From contig SECP01000064.1 of assembly GCA_004193285.1 (NCBI GenBank), positions 1 through 45,011 on the forward strand: a stretch of DNA of 45,011 nucleotides. Reading direction: 5' to 3'. A model generated the notes under the pieces. It searched no databases. It was not told where the DNA came from and saw only the letters and a program-made list of their open reading frames with translations. Source of the stretch: Myxococcales bacterium. GTDB lineage: Bacteria; Myxococcota_A; Polyangia; Polyangiales; Polyangiaceae. Numbering within the stretch: position 1 is the stretch's first letter; each line of letters opens with the position of its first letter. A program made the translations under genes and the position numbers. Below are positions 33,059 to 42,650 of the stretch, piece after piece.

Positions 33059-36000
33059 CTACTTAGCCTCGCTGCCCGCGAAGAGGTTCAGCATCCGCAG
33101 CAAGGTCGGTATCGCGGCTGCGAGCGCGGGCACGGTGGCGGTTGCGGCGCCGAGGCTGGGCTGCAGGGCGGTGAGCACCGCCGCCAGGGTAGCGAGCGCA
33201 GCGACCAGAACGCCGCGCATCGCCGTCCAGGAGGTGTTCTTTTCTGCGCGCGCCCATTGCTCGAGATCTGCGGGGCCGAGCGTGCCGAGGATGTAGTCGA
33301 CGAAGGCCCTGCGCGGGATCGCCAGCGTGCTGGACTCGATCAAGCCCTTCTTCGCCAAACGTTCCAGAACGAGCGCGGTATTCGGGTGAGGGTTCGCGTA
33401 ATCGTCCAGCGCGATCTGCGAGAGCACGCGCTTTTCGTCGGCATCACACCTCGCCCACAGCTCCTGGAGCGCCTCGCGCTTCGGCGCGGCGTGGGTGGTG
33501 AGGTGGGGGTCCGTGGTCGGCGCGCGGCGCAGCTCGTCGTAGTCGCGCAAGTCTTCCAGCGCCTGGGGGGTGGCTGGGGCGAGCGGATCTCCTTGGAACG
33601 TGGCGATCACCCAGCTCGGCTCTGGCTCGCCGGGTAGAGCTCGAAACGGTGCCTCGCGCGTCCAGATGGGAGGCGGCTCGAGCAAGCCGTCCACCTTGGC
33701 TTCCAAGATCGCGAGCTCCAGATCGGAGAGGTTCGGGATGAAGACGTTGACTGCCACCGCCTGGGCGGAGGCTCGATTGACGAGCGCGATCGCCAGGTCC
33801 TCGAGCGAATGCTGCCCCAGCTCCTGCAACAGACGCATGTGAAAGAGCCGGTCGAAGACGCGCAGCGAGATCAAGTAGCTCGCGAGGGCCCAGGCGGTCA
33901 GGCCCAGCAGCGGCAACACCGCGCAGGGCCCCAGCAGGGTGGGCAAGTCGCTATGAAGCCCCGCCGATTTTACCTGATTCGTTGGCCCCAAACGGAGGTC
34001 CCTCCCCGCGCGCTCCCAGATCCACGAGAGGTTCGGCGGGTCCGTCGGGGATTTCGAGAGCGCCAGCAAAGAAGCGGCGCTGCCGCGCACGGGCTCGAAC
34101 TGAGGCAGCCAGCTCTCCGCGCCTTCGAGCAGCTCGCTCCTCGCCGCTGCGCCCCACACGTCTCGCGCGACGGCGGCTCGAGCCCGAGGCACGTACACGT
34201 GCTCGCACGAGGGTAACCGCGCCTTGTCGTTCAAGCAGTCCAGCGACACCACCTCCCGCGCGAGGTGCTGCTGCTGGGCGCGCGCCAGAGTCTCCAGCAT
34301 GTGATCGTGCGCGCCGGCGAAGAGCACGCAGACGGGCGCCGTAACGGCGACGGCTGCGAGCGAGAAGCAACACGCGCCGTACACGCTGACCAACGTGAGG
34401 CGATTGAAGGCGCGGTACCGAGAGGGCTCGCCCGCCGCGTCTCCGACGTAAAGGCGCGCTAGCCAAGCGAGTCGCCCGTCACCAGTTGGCCGAAGTGACG
34501 AGAGCGCGCCGTTGCGGCCCACTCCCGGCACGCGCATGAGCGCGCCGAACGCGACGAGACCGCACCCCGCGAGCAAAACCAGCGGCATCAAACCGTACGG
34601 GAGCATGAGCGCGAGGACGGGCGCGATTGGTCCCGTCACGGTGACGAAGCGGATGACGTCTTGGTAATCATGCAGGGAAGCGGCGCGCGGACGCAGCGTG
34701 AGCAGCGCGTCCTGCTCGATGTTGCGGCGGCCACCGCGAAGGTACCGCGAGGCGAACAAGGCGAGCCCGAACGCGCACAGAGCGGCCACCGCCAGCAGCG
34801 CCAGAGCCGCGACCGTAATGAGCACGGACTGCGAAAGCGGCAAGTCGATGAGCGAGAGCGGCGCGACGACGACGACCGACCAGCCGCTGGTGGGCAGACT
34901 CTCGACGCGAGCTCGGCTGCGTTCGCCCAGGTAGCGCAAGCTGAGCCAGCTCTCGCCGCGCTTGGTGATCGCGGCGCGGAGCGCGCTGGGCGAGTCCACG
35001 TCGTCCAGGAAGTTTTGACCTTGAAAGGCGCTGCTTCCCGAGTGGAGCATCACCTTGCCGTCCCGATCCAGCACCGCGAGCTGGAAGCCGAGCGGCAGCA
35101 CCACGCGCTGAAATTCCGGTAGCGGCAGCGTGATCCCGGCGACGCCTCCGACCCCGCCCTCCGGCGCGCGAGGCGAGCCGAACGCCTTCGCGACCACGAG
35201 CTGCAAGGCGCCCGTCGTCAAAGACCGCACGACCTCGAGCGCGTACGTATCGCCGCAGTGGGCTCCGGTCGTGCAGGCTCGTGCCGTGGCGCGCTTGTAG
35301 TAGGCGCGCCGCGCGACATTGACCAGATTGGTCGTCTCCTTGCCGACCGTCCACTTGACGCGCTGCTGCCCGGTCGGGTCGGTCAGAAATGCCTGCTCCC
35401 AGCGCGCGCCGGAGCTGAGCGAGAGTGGCGCCTCCAGCCGCTCGCACGCGCCCAGCGATGCGACGAAGGCAGCCGGCTCGTCGCACGCGCGCATGAGCTC
35501 TGCCCAATTGCTCACCGCGGCCGCTCGTTGCAGCGGGAGCGTGTCGGCGGCGAAGCTCTCCAGCAGCTGAATGCCGTCGTCCGTTCGGCGCTCCACCGTT
35601 CGCGCGATCGCGCTGCCAACGTCTTTCAAGTCCTCGTCTACCGCCGCCCTCAGCTGGAGAAAGGCCGCCGCAGACAGGCTGACGAGCGTGACCAACAGCG
35701 TGGTCGCGGCCGCCGACGCGAGCAGGAGCGACACGTCGAAGCGACGAAGCCGTGAAGTGGGAGCAAGCAGCCACAGCTTGGCGAGCGGCAACGCGAGCAC
35801 GACGCAGCTCAGGAGAACGATCGCCCACAGGTACGTGCCCGGGGTGACCTCCAAGCGTTCGCTCGCGAGCCGATCTTCGAACACCAGGCCCGCCAGCATC
35901 AGCTGGGCTGGGCGCTTCCCCGCGCTACAGCCCGGAGTGGCGGCCAAGCACGGGGTGACGAGCGAGAGCTCCAGAGGCTGAAGGAACAAGGAATACTTGC

Positions 36001-37360
36001 GAGGGCCAATCGAGACCTCGCTCATCACGTGTGAAGCGGTGGCGCGCGCGGCGTCGAAACCGGGTACACGCATCACTCGCAGCGGTGAGTCCCCGGGCGG
36101 GCCGACCAGCACGCTGCCGTCACTGTCCAGCAGCATGAGCGCATCGAACGCGTGCGGCGCGGTCCGCTCCAGACCACCTTGAGGAGGGCCCAAGCCGGCG
36201 AGGAGCCGCGCCAGCCCCAGCCGACCACACACCTCGAGCGAGGCGCCGGACTCGTTGGGCGGGAAGGTCAGCGACGTTCGTTCTCGATTCAGAGTCACGG
36301 CGTCGCGGGGGACGTCCGCGGCGCAGCTCGACAGCTCGAGGCTGCGGCGGGCAGAGTCCCCCGCCCCCTCGTTGCGCCGCGCGAGGCCGCGAGCCACACA
36401 GAGGTCGCGCTCCGCATTGCGCTTCTTCAGGTCGTTCGCGCTCTGCTCCGAAGCAGCGAGGCAACTAGCGACGAGGTCCTGGTAGCTCGGCAGGACGCTT
36501 TGCAGGATCTGGCGATCGCGCACCAAGTGCTGGTCGGCGCCGTCTTCCACGCTCCGCAGACTGCGCACCGCGTCTTGGCCATTGCCGGCTAGCTCCTCCA
36601 ATTGCTCGGCGAGGGCGCTGCGCGGGTCCTTGGGGCTCATGGCGAGCTGCAGCGCGCGCGCGCGCGCGGCCAGCTCCAGCAGCGCGACGGTCAGCGGCTT
36701 TTCGGCCTCGGCCAGCCGTGCTCGCGCCTCACCAATCTTCGAAATCAGCTGCTTTTTAGCGTCTTCGGCCTCGGCTTGAGCGTCGCTTCGGAGCGCCAAT
36801 TCCGCGACTTTCTGGGCGGCCAGCGCTTCCGCGTCCAACTCGATGAGCGCCGCGCTCGCCTCAGCGAGCGGTCCGAAGGCGAGCTGAACGCTCGAGAGCG
36901 CTCGGGAGAAGCCTTCTCGCGCGGGCGCGATGCGTTCGGCGTCTACGGGAGGCGAGGCGTCGCGTGGCACGAGCCTCAGCGCCTGTGCGGCCTCGAGCGC
37001 CGAATTGCCGTCCTTCAGCGCTCGAGCCAGGGCCGCCCTGCGCGCGTCTTGTGCTTGCTCCGCCTTGCGCACCGCCAAGACTCTCGCCTCCGCGCCCAGC
37101 AGCAGGCGATGGATGGGCGAAGGCTCCTCGACGACGCCGGGCAACTGCGTGAGGTTGCCGAGGACGCTGCGATAGCTCCCGGCGCGTAGCTCTACCTCTC
37201 GCCCGAAGCGAGCGATGGTGCGCGCGTAATGGTCGCTGAGCGCGCGCGTAAGAAAGCCGCTCTTGTACAGGAACCACCCGCTCGCACCCGCCGCGAGGAT
37301 GAAGACGAGCGCCGCCACCACCCTCCAGGCGCCCCAACCCTGCGGCCCACCTGCCCCCAC
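33059..37360 (-). CDS. Giant polytopic membrane protein with coiled coil and extracytoplasmic sensor-like domain
   Basis: About 1433 aa, unrecognised as a whole. A first transmembrane helix near the N-terminus is followed by a long Ala/Glu/Arg-rich coiled-coil region and a segment with paired cysteines. Two transmembrane helices (nt about 35.83-35.65 kb) precede a region of about 270 residues resembling a dCache-type sensor (SNWAELMRACDEP, RVKWTVGKETTNLVNVARRA, QLAVLDRDGKVMLHSG). At least six more transmembrane helices follow, with a winged-helix-like cytoplasmic stretch (nt about 33.47-33.29 kb, DEKRVLSQIALDDYANPHPN) before the last pair. No catalytic domain was seen. No in-frame ATG opens it: GTG at 37360 has GAAGGG six bases ahead; GTG 37384 and TTG 37408 are alternatives. 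It follows the kinase gene closely and probably works with it. Confidence 0.8.
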   Translation of the reverse strand: MGAGGPQGWGAWRVVAALVFILAAGASGWFLYKSGFLTRALSDHYARTIARFGREVELRAGSYRSVLGNLTQLPGVVEEPSPIHRLLLGAEARVLAVRKAEQAQDARRAALARALKDGNSALEAAQALRLVPRDASPPVDAERIAPAREGFSRALSSVQLAFGPLAEASAALIELDAEALAAQKVAELALRSDAQAEAEDAKKQLISKIGEARARLAEAEKPLTVALLELAARARALQLAMSPKDPRSALAEQLEELAGNGQDAVRSLRSVEDGADQHLVRDRQILQSVLPSYQDLVASCLAASEQSANDLKKRNAERDLCVARGLARRNEGAGDSARRSLELSSCAADVPRDAVTLNRERTSLTFPPNESGASLEVCGRLGLARLLAGLGPPQGGLERTAPHAFDALMLLDSDGSVLVGPPGDSPLRVMRVPGFDAARATASHVMSEVSIGPRKYSLFLQPLELSLVTPCLAATPGCSAGKRPAQLMLAGLVFEDRLASERLEVTPGTYLWAIVLLSCVVLALPLAKLWLLAPTSRLRRFDVSLLLASAAATTLLVTLVSLSAAAFLQLRAAVDEDLKDVGSAIARTVERRTDDGIQLLESFAADTLPLQRAAAVSNWAELMRACDEPAAFVASLGACERLEAPLSLSSGARWEQAFLTDPTGQQRVKWTVGKETTNLVNVARRAYYKRATARACTTGAHCGDTYALEVVRSLTTGALQLVVAKAFGSPRAPEGGVGGVAGITLPLPEFQRVVLPLGFQLAVLDRDGKVMLHSGSSAFQGQNFLDDVDSPSALRAAITKRGESWLSLRYLGERSRARVESLPTSGWSVVVVAPLSLIDLPLSQSVLITVAALALLAVAALCAFGLALFASRYLRGGRRNIEQDALLTLRPRAASLHDYQDVIRFVTVTGPIAPVLALMLPYGLMPLVLLAGCGLVAFGALMRVPGVGRNGALSSLRPTGDGRLAWLARLYVGDAAGEPSRYRAFNRLTLVSVYGACCFSLAAVAVTAPVCVLFAGAHDHMLETLARAQQQHLAREVVSLDCLNDKARLPSCEHVYVPRARAAVARDVWGAAARSELLEGAESWLPQFEPVRGSAASLLALSKSPTDPPNLSWIWERAGRDLRLGPTNQVKSAGLHSDLPTLLGPCAVLPLLGLTAWALASYLISLRVFDRLFHMRLLQELGQHSLEDLAIALVNRASAQAVAVNVFIPNLSDLELAILEAKVDGLLEPPPIWTREAPFRALPGEPEPSWVIATFQGDPLAPATPQALEDLRDYDELRRAPTTDPHLTTHAAPKREALQELWARCDADEKRVLSQIALDDYANPHPNTALVLERLAKKGLIESSTLAIPRRAFVDYILGTLGPADLEQWARAEKNTSWTAMRGVLVAALATLAAVLTALQPSLGAATATVPALAAAIPTLLRMLNLFAGSEAK

Positions 37361-37415
37361 CTCATTCCCTTCGACAGCAGCCACTTCCGCGATTGTGGCA
37401 TGGCCCAAGCACTTG

Positions 37416-37429
37416 AAACTACCTAGTTT
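37416..37429 (-). repeat. AT-rich mini-hairpin in the kinase / giant-protein gap
   Basis: AAACTA (37416-37421) pairs with TAGTTT (37424-37429) around a 2-base loop, just past the kinase stop codon. It stands out as AT-rich in very GC-rich DNA. On the minus strand it is not followed by a T-run, so it is not a convincing terminator. It could tune expression of the downstream gene or be chance. Confidence 0.3.
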
Positions 37430-37431
37430 TT

Positions 37432-38913
37432 CTAGTCATTTGGTTGCTCCGCCTCCACAGCCGCGGGAGGCGGCGGCACGTCCGCCGGCAGATCCAGGGG
37501 AAGCGGCTTGAGCTCAGGATAAACCGCGGAGCTAGCCGCACTAGCCTCCGGCACCGGGGGAGCGACGGCTTGGTGGGAAGGAGCCGCAGGCGCTGGCCTG
37601 AGCTTCGGCTTCACCCGCACGGTCGGCACCGGCAGCGGCGCCGGCGGCGGCGCAGGCTCGGTCACGACCACGCTCGCGGAAGTTGGGGGCAGGAGCACGG
37701 GCGGCGCCGGCGTGCTCTCCTCGCTTCGCGCCGGCACGACACTGCGACGGACCGCGTACGCTGCCAGCCCGCTGGCGGCCAGCAGCGAAAGCCCTACCGC
37801 CACCCGGACCCCGAGCCCGCGCCGCGGCATGCCCGGGATGGGCAGCGTAGGGTCGCTCGCGAAGGGCGATGCCTTTGCCTCTTCGCCTGCGCCTGCGCCG
37901 GCGCTCGCCACTGTCGACGGCGTGGCGGAGGTCGTCCGCCCGAAAATGCGCTGCACGCGCGCCGCCGCTAGCGCGCCCGTCTCACCCCCGAATTCGCGAA
38001 GCGCGACGCTCAGCTCCCCTACATCGTGAAACCGCTGCGCGCGGTCTTTTTCGAGACACCTCAGCACGATCTGCGAAAGGCGCTCCGGAATCTCGACATG
38101 GTGGGCCTGAAGCGGAAGCGGCTGCGTCGTCATCACGTTGGCGCACAGCTGCGGCCCGCTCTCCCCCGCGAAGGGCATCTGGCCCGTCAGCATTTCGTAA
38201 AGTACGACGCCCAGCGACCAGATGTCCGTGCGTGAGTCGACGCCGGCCGGATCGATCATCTGCTCCGGCGACATGTGCGAAGGCGACCCGATGCTCTCCG
38301 TAGAATCCGTGAGTGAGCGCTGGGGGCCCAGCTGGGAGAGCTGCTTGGAGATGCCGAAGTCCAGCACCTTGAGTTGGCGTGCGCCGCCCGGCCCCTCCGC
38401 GATGAAGAGGTTTTCCGGCTTCACGTCGCGGTGCACGATGTGCTTGGAGTGAGCCTCTGCGAGCGCCTCGCAAGCCTGCAGCGCGAGCGCAACCGCCTCC
38501 TCCGTCCCCAGCGGGCCGCGCGCGCTCACCAGCGAACGCAAGTCTTGCCCGACCAAGAACTCCATCACCAGGTAGGGGCTCCCGCTCGGCAGCCGCCCGT
38601 AGTCGATCACCCGGCAGGCAAACTGGCTCTGCAATTGAGCCGCCGCGCGCGCCTCCGTTAAAAACCGTGCGACCGCTCGGTCGTCCGAAGCACGCTCTGG
38701 GCGCACGAACTTGATCGCAACCGGCGTGCCCAGCTCCACGTGGGTAGCCGCGCAAACGATGCCCATCCCCCCAAACCCGATGACGCGGTCCACCTGGTAC
38801 TTCCCTGCCACGACGCTCCCAATCGAGATGGGCGGCGTGGGCGTGGAATCCGGAACCTGATCGGTGGACGCGCGAACGCCGTCAGGCGTCAGCGGGGGCC
38901 ACCTCATGGTCAT
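37432..38913 (-). CDS. Transmembrane Ser/Thr protein kinase (Hanks type)
   Basis: A 493-aa receptor-type kinase. Kinase residues: IGFGGMGIV (45-53), Lys68, HRDVKPEN (161-168), DFG (185-187) and SPE (215-217), all intact. A single transmembrane helix lies at about 366-388. The C-terminal 100 residues are Pro/Ala/Val-rich with no recognised fold, presumably extracytoplasmic. The start MTMRW at 38913 has an AAGAGGGGGG stretch just ahead. The stop lies 71 bp before the preferred start of the giant sensor-like gene on the same strand, suggesting a two-gene operon in which the giant protein is substrate or input partner. Confidence 0.92.
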   Translation of the reverse strand: MTMRWPPLTPDGVRASTDQVPDSTPTPPISIGSVVAGKYQVDRVIGFGGMGIVCAATHVELGTPVAIKFVRPERASDDRAVARFLTEARAAAQLQSQFACRVIDYGRLPSGSPYLVMEFLVGQDLRSLVSARGPLGTEEAVALALQACEALAEAHSKHIVHRDVKPENLFIAEGPGGARQLKVLDFGISKQLSQLGPQRSLTDSTESIGSPSHMSPEQMIDPAGVDSRTDIWSLGVVLYEMLTGQMPFAGESGPQLCANVMTTQPLPLQAHHVEIPERLSQIVLRCLEKDRAQRFHDVGELSVALREFGGETGALAAARVQRIFGRTTSATPSTVASAGAGAGEEAKASPFASDPTLPIPGMPRRGLGVRVAVGLSLLAASGLAAYAVRRSVVPARSEESTPAPPVLLPPTSASVVVTEPAPPPAPLPVPTVRVKPKLRPAPAAPSHQAVAPPVPEASAASSAVYPELKPLPLDLPADVPPPPAAVEAEQPND

Positions 38914-39020
38914 GCCCCCCTCTTAGCGCCGTGGTCTCACGCGGACCAGTGTTTCGGGGGCTAGCGCCCAGATCTCACGGACGCCCCGGCGCCTGAGCAG
39001 CTCGGCGCGTGTGGCTCTGT

Positions 39021-39328
39021 TCAACAAAGCAGGGACTGGAGCACCTGGCGGAGCGGCTCATGCAAGAGCGGCGGCTCCACTCCGAGCTCGGCGCCCAGAG
39101 CCTGGGCCAAGTCCGCGAGCGACCGCTGGCCATCGATGAGGGAAAGGATGCGAGCGGTGGCCACGAACCGTTGCTGGAGGTTGCCGAGGTCCGGGTGGGC
39201 GTCGCTGCCGCTTCTCCGAGGTCGGCCTGCACGGAGAGGGGCGGAGCGGCTGGATCCTCGCTGGTGCAGTGCAGGGATGCCGCTGCAAAGGCGATCACGA
39301 GCAGGGGCGGCGCAAAGCGTGGGGTCAT
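39021..39328 (-). pseudogene. Small lipoprotein gene with an apparent frameshift
   Basis: The ATG at 39328 opens a clear lipoprotein signal peptide (PPLLVIAFAAASLHC, Cys21). That frame continues to about ADLGEAA and then turns into Ser/Arg/Trp-rich sequence typical of a shadow frame. From about nt 39212 the minus-strand frame one base back reads SGSDAHPDLGNLQQRFVATA, then RILSLIDGQRSLADLAQALG, and ends LRQVLQSLLC with TGA at 39021-39023. This second part has normal protein character but no start of its own. Joined by a -1 shift near 39210-39216, the product would be about 102 aa. A sequencing error, a real mutation or programmed shifting could explain it. The function of the helical C-terminus is unknown. 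Confidence 0.65.
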
Positions 39329-39495
39329 GCGGGCTGAACCACCCCTCGTTTGTGTTCAGGCGCCCCGGCCTTCGATCTTTCTGACCCTCCGCTGATGGGC
39401 AGCCTTCCCGTGGGGCGGAAGCCCCCTGGGCCTCGTCGGCGCGTGACGCAGCGAAGCCTTGAAAGCGGCCTCAGCGTCGGCTTCGATGAGTGCTC

Positions 39496-39957
39496 ATGCG
39501 CCGTGCAGCAGCGACCATCTTTCTGCTCGTCTCGGCTTGTGCGACAGGGCCGAGCCGCCCTGCTCCGTTGGCCCCCAGCACTCCCCAGCGAAGCTCGCTA
39601 GAATCGAGCGCGAACATGATCGTCCGCATCTCCGAGATTGAAATCGAGGCTGAGCATCTCGAGTCCTACAAGGCCATCCTCGAGGAGGAAGCCCGGGAGT
39701 CGGTTCGGCTCGAGCCGGGCGTGATCTCGATCTTTCCCATGTACCAGGCGGCTGAGCCCACCGCGGTGAGGATCCTTGAGATCTACGCCACTCGCGCGGC
39801 TTACGAAGCACATCTCCGTACGCCGCACTTTCTGAAGTACAAAACCACCACCGCGCCAATGGTGAAATCGCTGCGGCTGGTCGACATGGCCGCCATGGAT
39901 CCTGAGACCATGACGAAGATCTTCTGCAAAATGTCGAGCGGGCCGGAGACGAAGTAG
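39496..39957 (+). CDS. Lipoprotein with antibiotic-biosynthesis-monooxygenase (ABM) domain
   Basis: A 153-aa predicted lipoprotein. The signal peptide ends LLVSAC (Cys15) and a Pro/Ser linker follows. Residues about 42-135 form an ABM/YgiN-like dimeric alpha+beta barrel (MIVRISEIEIEAEHLESYKA, EPGVISIFPMYQ, ILEIYATRAAYEAHLRTPHF). ABM proteins are usually cytoplasmic and act on quinols or polyketide-like substrates, so export on a lipid anchor is unusual. ATG at 39496 is chosen over GTG at 39490. A second in-frame ATG at the start of the ABM domain would give a cytoplasmic form. Divergent from the frameshifted gene; convergent with the glycosidase. Confidence 0.87.
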   Translation: MRRAAATIFLLVSACATGPSRPAPLAPSTPQRSSLESSANMIVRISEIEIEAEHLESYKAILEEEARESVRLEPGVISIFPMYQAAEPTAVRILEIYATRAAYEAHLRTPHFLKYKTTTAPMVKSLRLVDMAAMDPETMTKIFCKMSSGPETK

Positions 39958-39981
39958 GGTTCCGCGCGCGCCAGCTTGCCT

Positions 39982-42609
39982 TCAATAGGTCACGGTGACG
40001 ACGGATGCTTTTGGCACCAGGACTTCTCCCCCATTCGCCAACGCGCGTCGTTCGCTCGTGGGCCCGGTGGAGGGCGATGTTTTGCCGACCGCGTCTGCTC
40101 CGAGCAAGGCCCCGGAGGAGCCTGCCGAGAGTACGGACACCACTGCCGCTCCTCGCAGACCCGGCAATTGCAAAGTGGTTCGATAGTCGGTTTCGAGGCT
40201 CTTGTTGACGAGCACGAGCCCGATGCTGCCGTCAGGGCGCCTGGCGACCCAAGCCGAGAGGTCTTCTCGGTCCGAGCTTGCGCGGAGGAGCGTCCCCTTG
40301 AGCGTGCTCGCCATCATCGCGAAGGCCCAATAGGCAGGCCGCCGGAAGTTGTAGCCGTGAGGGTCGCCAGAAGGTGCGAGGAAGCCATAGTCGCCCAGGC
40401 GCTTGTCGCGGCCGTTGTAAAGGGCCCACACGTTCGCGATGTGAACGGGTGATTGGGCCAAGTGCCCCAAGTAGTCCGCAATGAACAGCGCGCTGACGTG
40501 TTGCAGGATTTGCGGGCCTGGGTTCGTGTCGACCGAGTTCCACTCCGAAAGCCAGATCTCGTACCTTCGCCCGCGCACGCCAAGCTCACTCACCTGATCA
40601 CGCACGCTCCTCATCAACGCGTCGGCGTCGGAGGAGGTAGCGAGGAGACCAAGGTCGCTCTCGGAGCCCGCGTTCTGCGCGTAGTGGTGGACGCTCACCG
40701 CGTCCACCACGTCCGCCACCTCCTTGAACACGGCGCGGTTCCAGGGCCCCCCGAGCATCCACGTGGCGCTCACGGTGATGGTCGGGTCCACCGCCTTCAT
40801 GGCCTTCACGAATGCTCGCACCGCGCGGCCGTAGGCCACGCCTCCGTCTTTGCCACATTTGGCGTAGTAATGGTGCCATTCACCGTAGATCTCGTTGCCT
40901 ACCTCCCACAGGCGAACCTTGGGACCTTTGCGGGTTTGGTTGACGTACTTGACCCATGCGGCCGCAAGCTCCGGCGCTCCGTCTCCGACGTTCGCGGTGA
41001 ACATCGGCGTGCACCCTTGCTTCGCGCACCAGTCCAAGAACTCGTCCGTATCCACGTTGCCGTCCTTGGCGCTCAAGGTCTTCCGCCAATCCTCTTCGTC
41101 GGACAGCAGCCCCCCCGGGTAGCGAACCACCCCCAGGCCGAGCGCTGCTTCGAGCGGCTGCGACTGCGTGTCGAGCAGGTCGGAGGCCCACTTGCCCACA
41201 TTGATGCCGTAGATATCCGGAATGCGCTGCACGGGTTTCGTGAGATCGCCGCTGAGCTTGGCGGCGAGGAGCGGAGGCGCTTTGACCGTCACCAGCGCTC
41301 GCTGGTTGGTCATTTGCAAGCTCGCGAGGTACAGGGTGCCGGGGACCTCGCCGGCCGGCTTGACGCCAATTTGAGCGATGCCGTCCAAATCCAGCTTGTT
41401 GTTTTGCTTGGCTTCCGGCGGTTGAAAGTACGCAAACTTGGTGAAGCTGCGGAACGGGATCAGCACCTGATGCCAGCCGCGGGCTCCGCCCGCTCGGCTG
41501 ACGAACATCTCGCTGTCGCGGTCGTAGATCACGAAATCGAACGCCTGGTACGGCTTGTCTGTGTAGAGCCAGACCGAGAGCGCGTAGTGCTTGCTCCAAT
41601 CGCGTAACATGCCGGGTGCGGCTTCAGGCCGCAGGAACGCGTCGTACCAATCGCCCGGTTTGAAGTCGATCTGCAGCGCCTGGCCCTGCATCCCCAGGGG
41701 CGGCTTCCCTGGTAGCTTGACGACCGCGGCGGTGATCTCGGCCGAGCTCCCGTGTTGAACGCGCCAGGCTTCCCCCCATTTGCGAAAGTCCGTGACGAGC
41801 TGCTGAGGAGCGTCGGAGCGAAACGTGTCCCAGTACGCGTCGGGGTCGACCACGCCCTTCGCCGTCTTGGTGAGCTGAATCTGATCCAGGTAGAAGACCA
41901 CCGGTGAGCCAGCTCCGACCTTGTTTTCGCCGCGGTTTACGGAGATACGAAAGTCGGTGATTTTGGCCCAATCCATCTTGGCCCCCACCTCGCGCTGCTG
42001 CGCCGCGTCCCAGTAGGTGCCGTCCTCGATGAAGGCCTTCAGGGGAATCCGGCATTGCCGCCATTCGCCTTGCTCGACGACCACGTACGAGTCGCCCGAA
42101 ACCTTGCTCTGCACCTTCTTGGTCCCGCCCTGAGTATCCATGAGCCCAACCATGAACTTGCGCGCGTTCGGTCCGCCCTTGATCCAGAACGTGAGCGAGC
42201 CCGCCTTGCGATGAGGCGTGAGGTCGACCGCCCTTCCCGAGCCGAGGGAGATATTCACGCCCGCGTAGTCGTCCTCGAGGTAGGTCGCGAAGACGGCCGG
42301 ATTGCCCGCCGTGCTGCTGGGCAGCACTTTATTACGGGTCTTGCCACCGTACGCGTAGGTGAAGCCCCCTCCGGCCCGCGGCACGTCATCCTCGAAGAAG
42401 GTGGCGACCACCGCATCATCCAGGGCGAGCTGGCCCGGGGTCGGCGCCTCCGTGCGCTGGTCGAGCGCCAGCCAGCTGCCAGCGGCGTACTGCGGGGTCG
42501 GCGTCGTCGCCCGTGCCGACTGCGACTTGCCATCGCTACTCCGCGGTATCGCACCACAACCGAGCGCGACTAGCAGCAGCGGCGCGAGAGCCATGCTTGA
42601 GAGTTTCAT
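39982..42609 (-). CDS. Clan GH-A glycoside hydrolase lipoprotein (arabinofuranosidase-like) with two CBM-like domains
   Basis: An 875-aa predicted surface lipoprotein (LLLVALGC, Cys18). Two consecutive jelly-roll regions follow: about 60-250, with FFEDD, SLTFWIKGG and VVFYLDQIQL, and about 265-455, with YALSVWLYTDK and GTLYLASLQM. They resemble CBM11/CIA30-type carbohydrate-binding modules. The catalytic barrel (about 465-790) starts at DIYGINVGKWASDLLD. The acid/base is Glu573 in WEVGNEIYGEW and the nucleophile Glu689 in EIWLSEWN, as in GH51-like or related clan A enzymes. A C-terminal beta sandwich closes it. Exact GH family and substrate are unsure. ATG at 42609 fits the signal peptide. 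It lies 41 bp after the putative anti-sigma gene, in the same operon. Confidence 0.87.
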   Translation of the reverse strand: MKLSSMALAPLLLVALGCGAIPRSSDGKSQSARATTPTPQYAAGSWLALDQRTEAPTPGQLALDDAVVATFFEDDVPRAGGGFTYAYGGKTRNKVLPSSTAGNPAVFATYLEDDYAGVNISLGSGRAVDLTPHRKAGSLTFWIKGGPNARKFMVGLMDTQGGTKKVQSKVSGDSYVVVEQGEWRQCRIPLKAFIEDGTYWDAAQQREVGAKMDWAKITDFRISVNRGENKVGAGSPVVFYLDQIQLTKTAKGVVDPDAYWDTFRSDAPQQLVTDFRKWGEAWRVQHGSSAEITAAVVKLPGKPPLGMQGQALQIDFKPGDWYDAFLRPEAAPGMLRDWSKHYALSVWLYTDKPYQAFDFVIYDRDSEMFVSRAGGARGWHQVLIPFRSFTKFAYFQPPEAKQNNKLDLDGIAQIGVKPAGEVPGTLYLASLQMTNQRALVTVKAPPLLAAKLSGDLTKPVQRIPDIYGINVGKWASDLLDTQSQPLEAALGLGVVRYPGGLLSDEEDWRKTLSAKDGNVDTDEFLDWCAKQGCTPMFTANVGDGAPELAAAWVKYVNQTRKGPKVRLWEVGNEIYGEWHHYYAKCGKDGGVAYGRAVRAFVKAMKAVDPTITVSATWMLGGPWNRAVFKEVADVVDAVSVHHYAQNAGSESDLGLLATSSDADALMRSVRDQVSELGVRGRRYEIWLSEWNSVDTNPGPQILQHVSALFIADYLGHLAQSPVHIANVWALYNGRDKRLGDYGFLAPSGDPHGYNFRRPAYWAFAMMASTLKGTLLRASSDREDLSAWVARRPDGSIGLVLVNKSLETDYRTTLQLPGLRGAAVVSVLSAGSSGALLGADAVGKTSPSTGPTSERRALANGGEVLVPKASVVTVTY

Positions 42610-42650
42610 CACTCGAGAAGATGGCGCCAGACCTAACCTTGGATCTGGAT

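Noticed and set aside
34668..35828. Minus-strand frame of 386 aa
   Set aside because: Out-of-frame shadow within the giant membrane protein gene.
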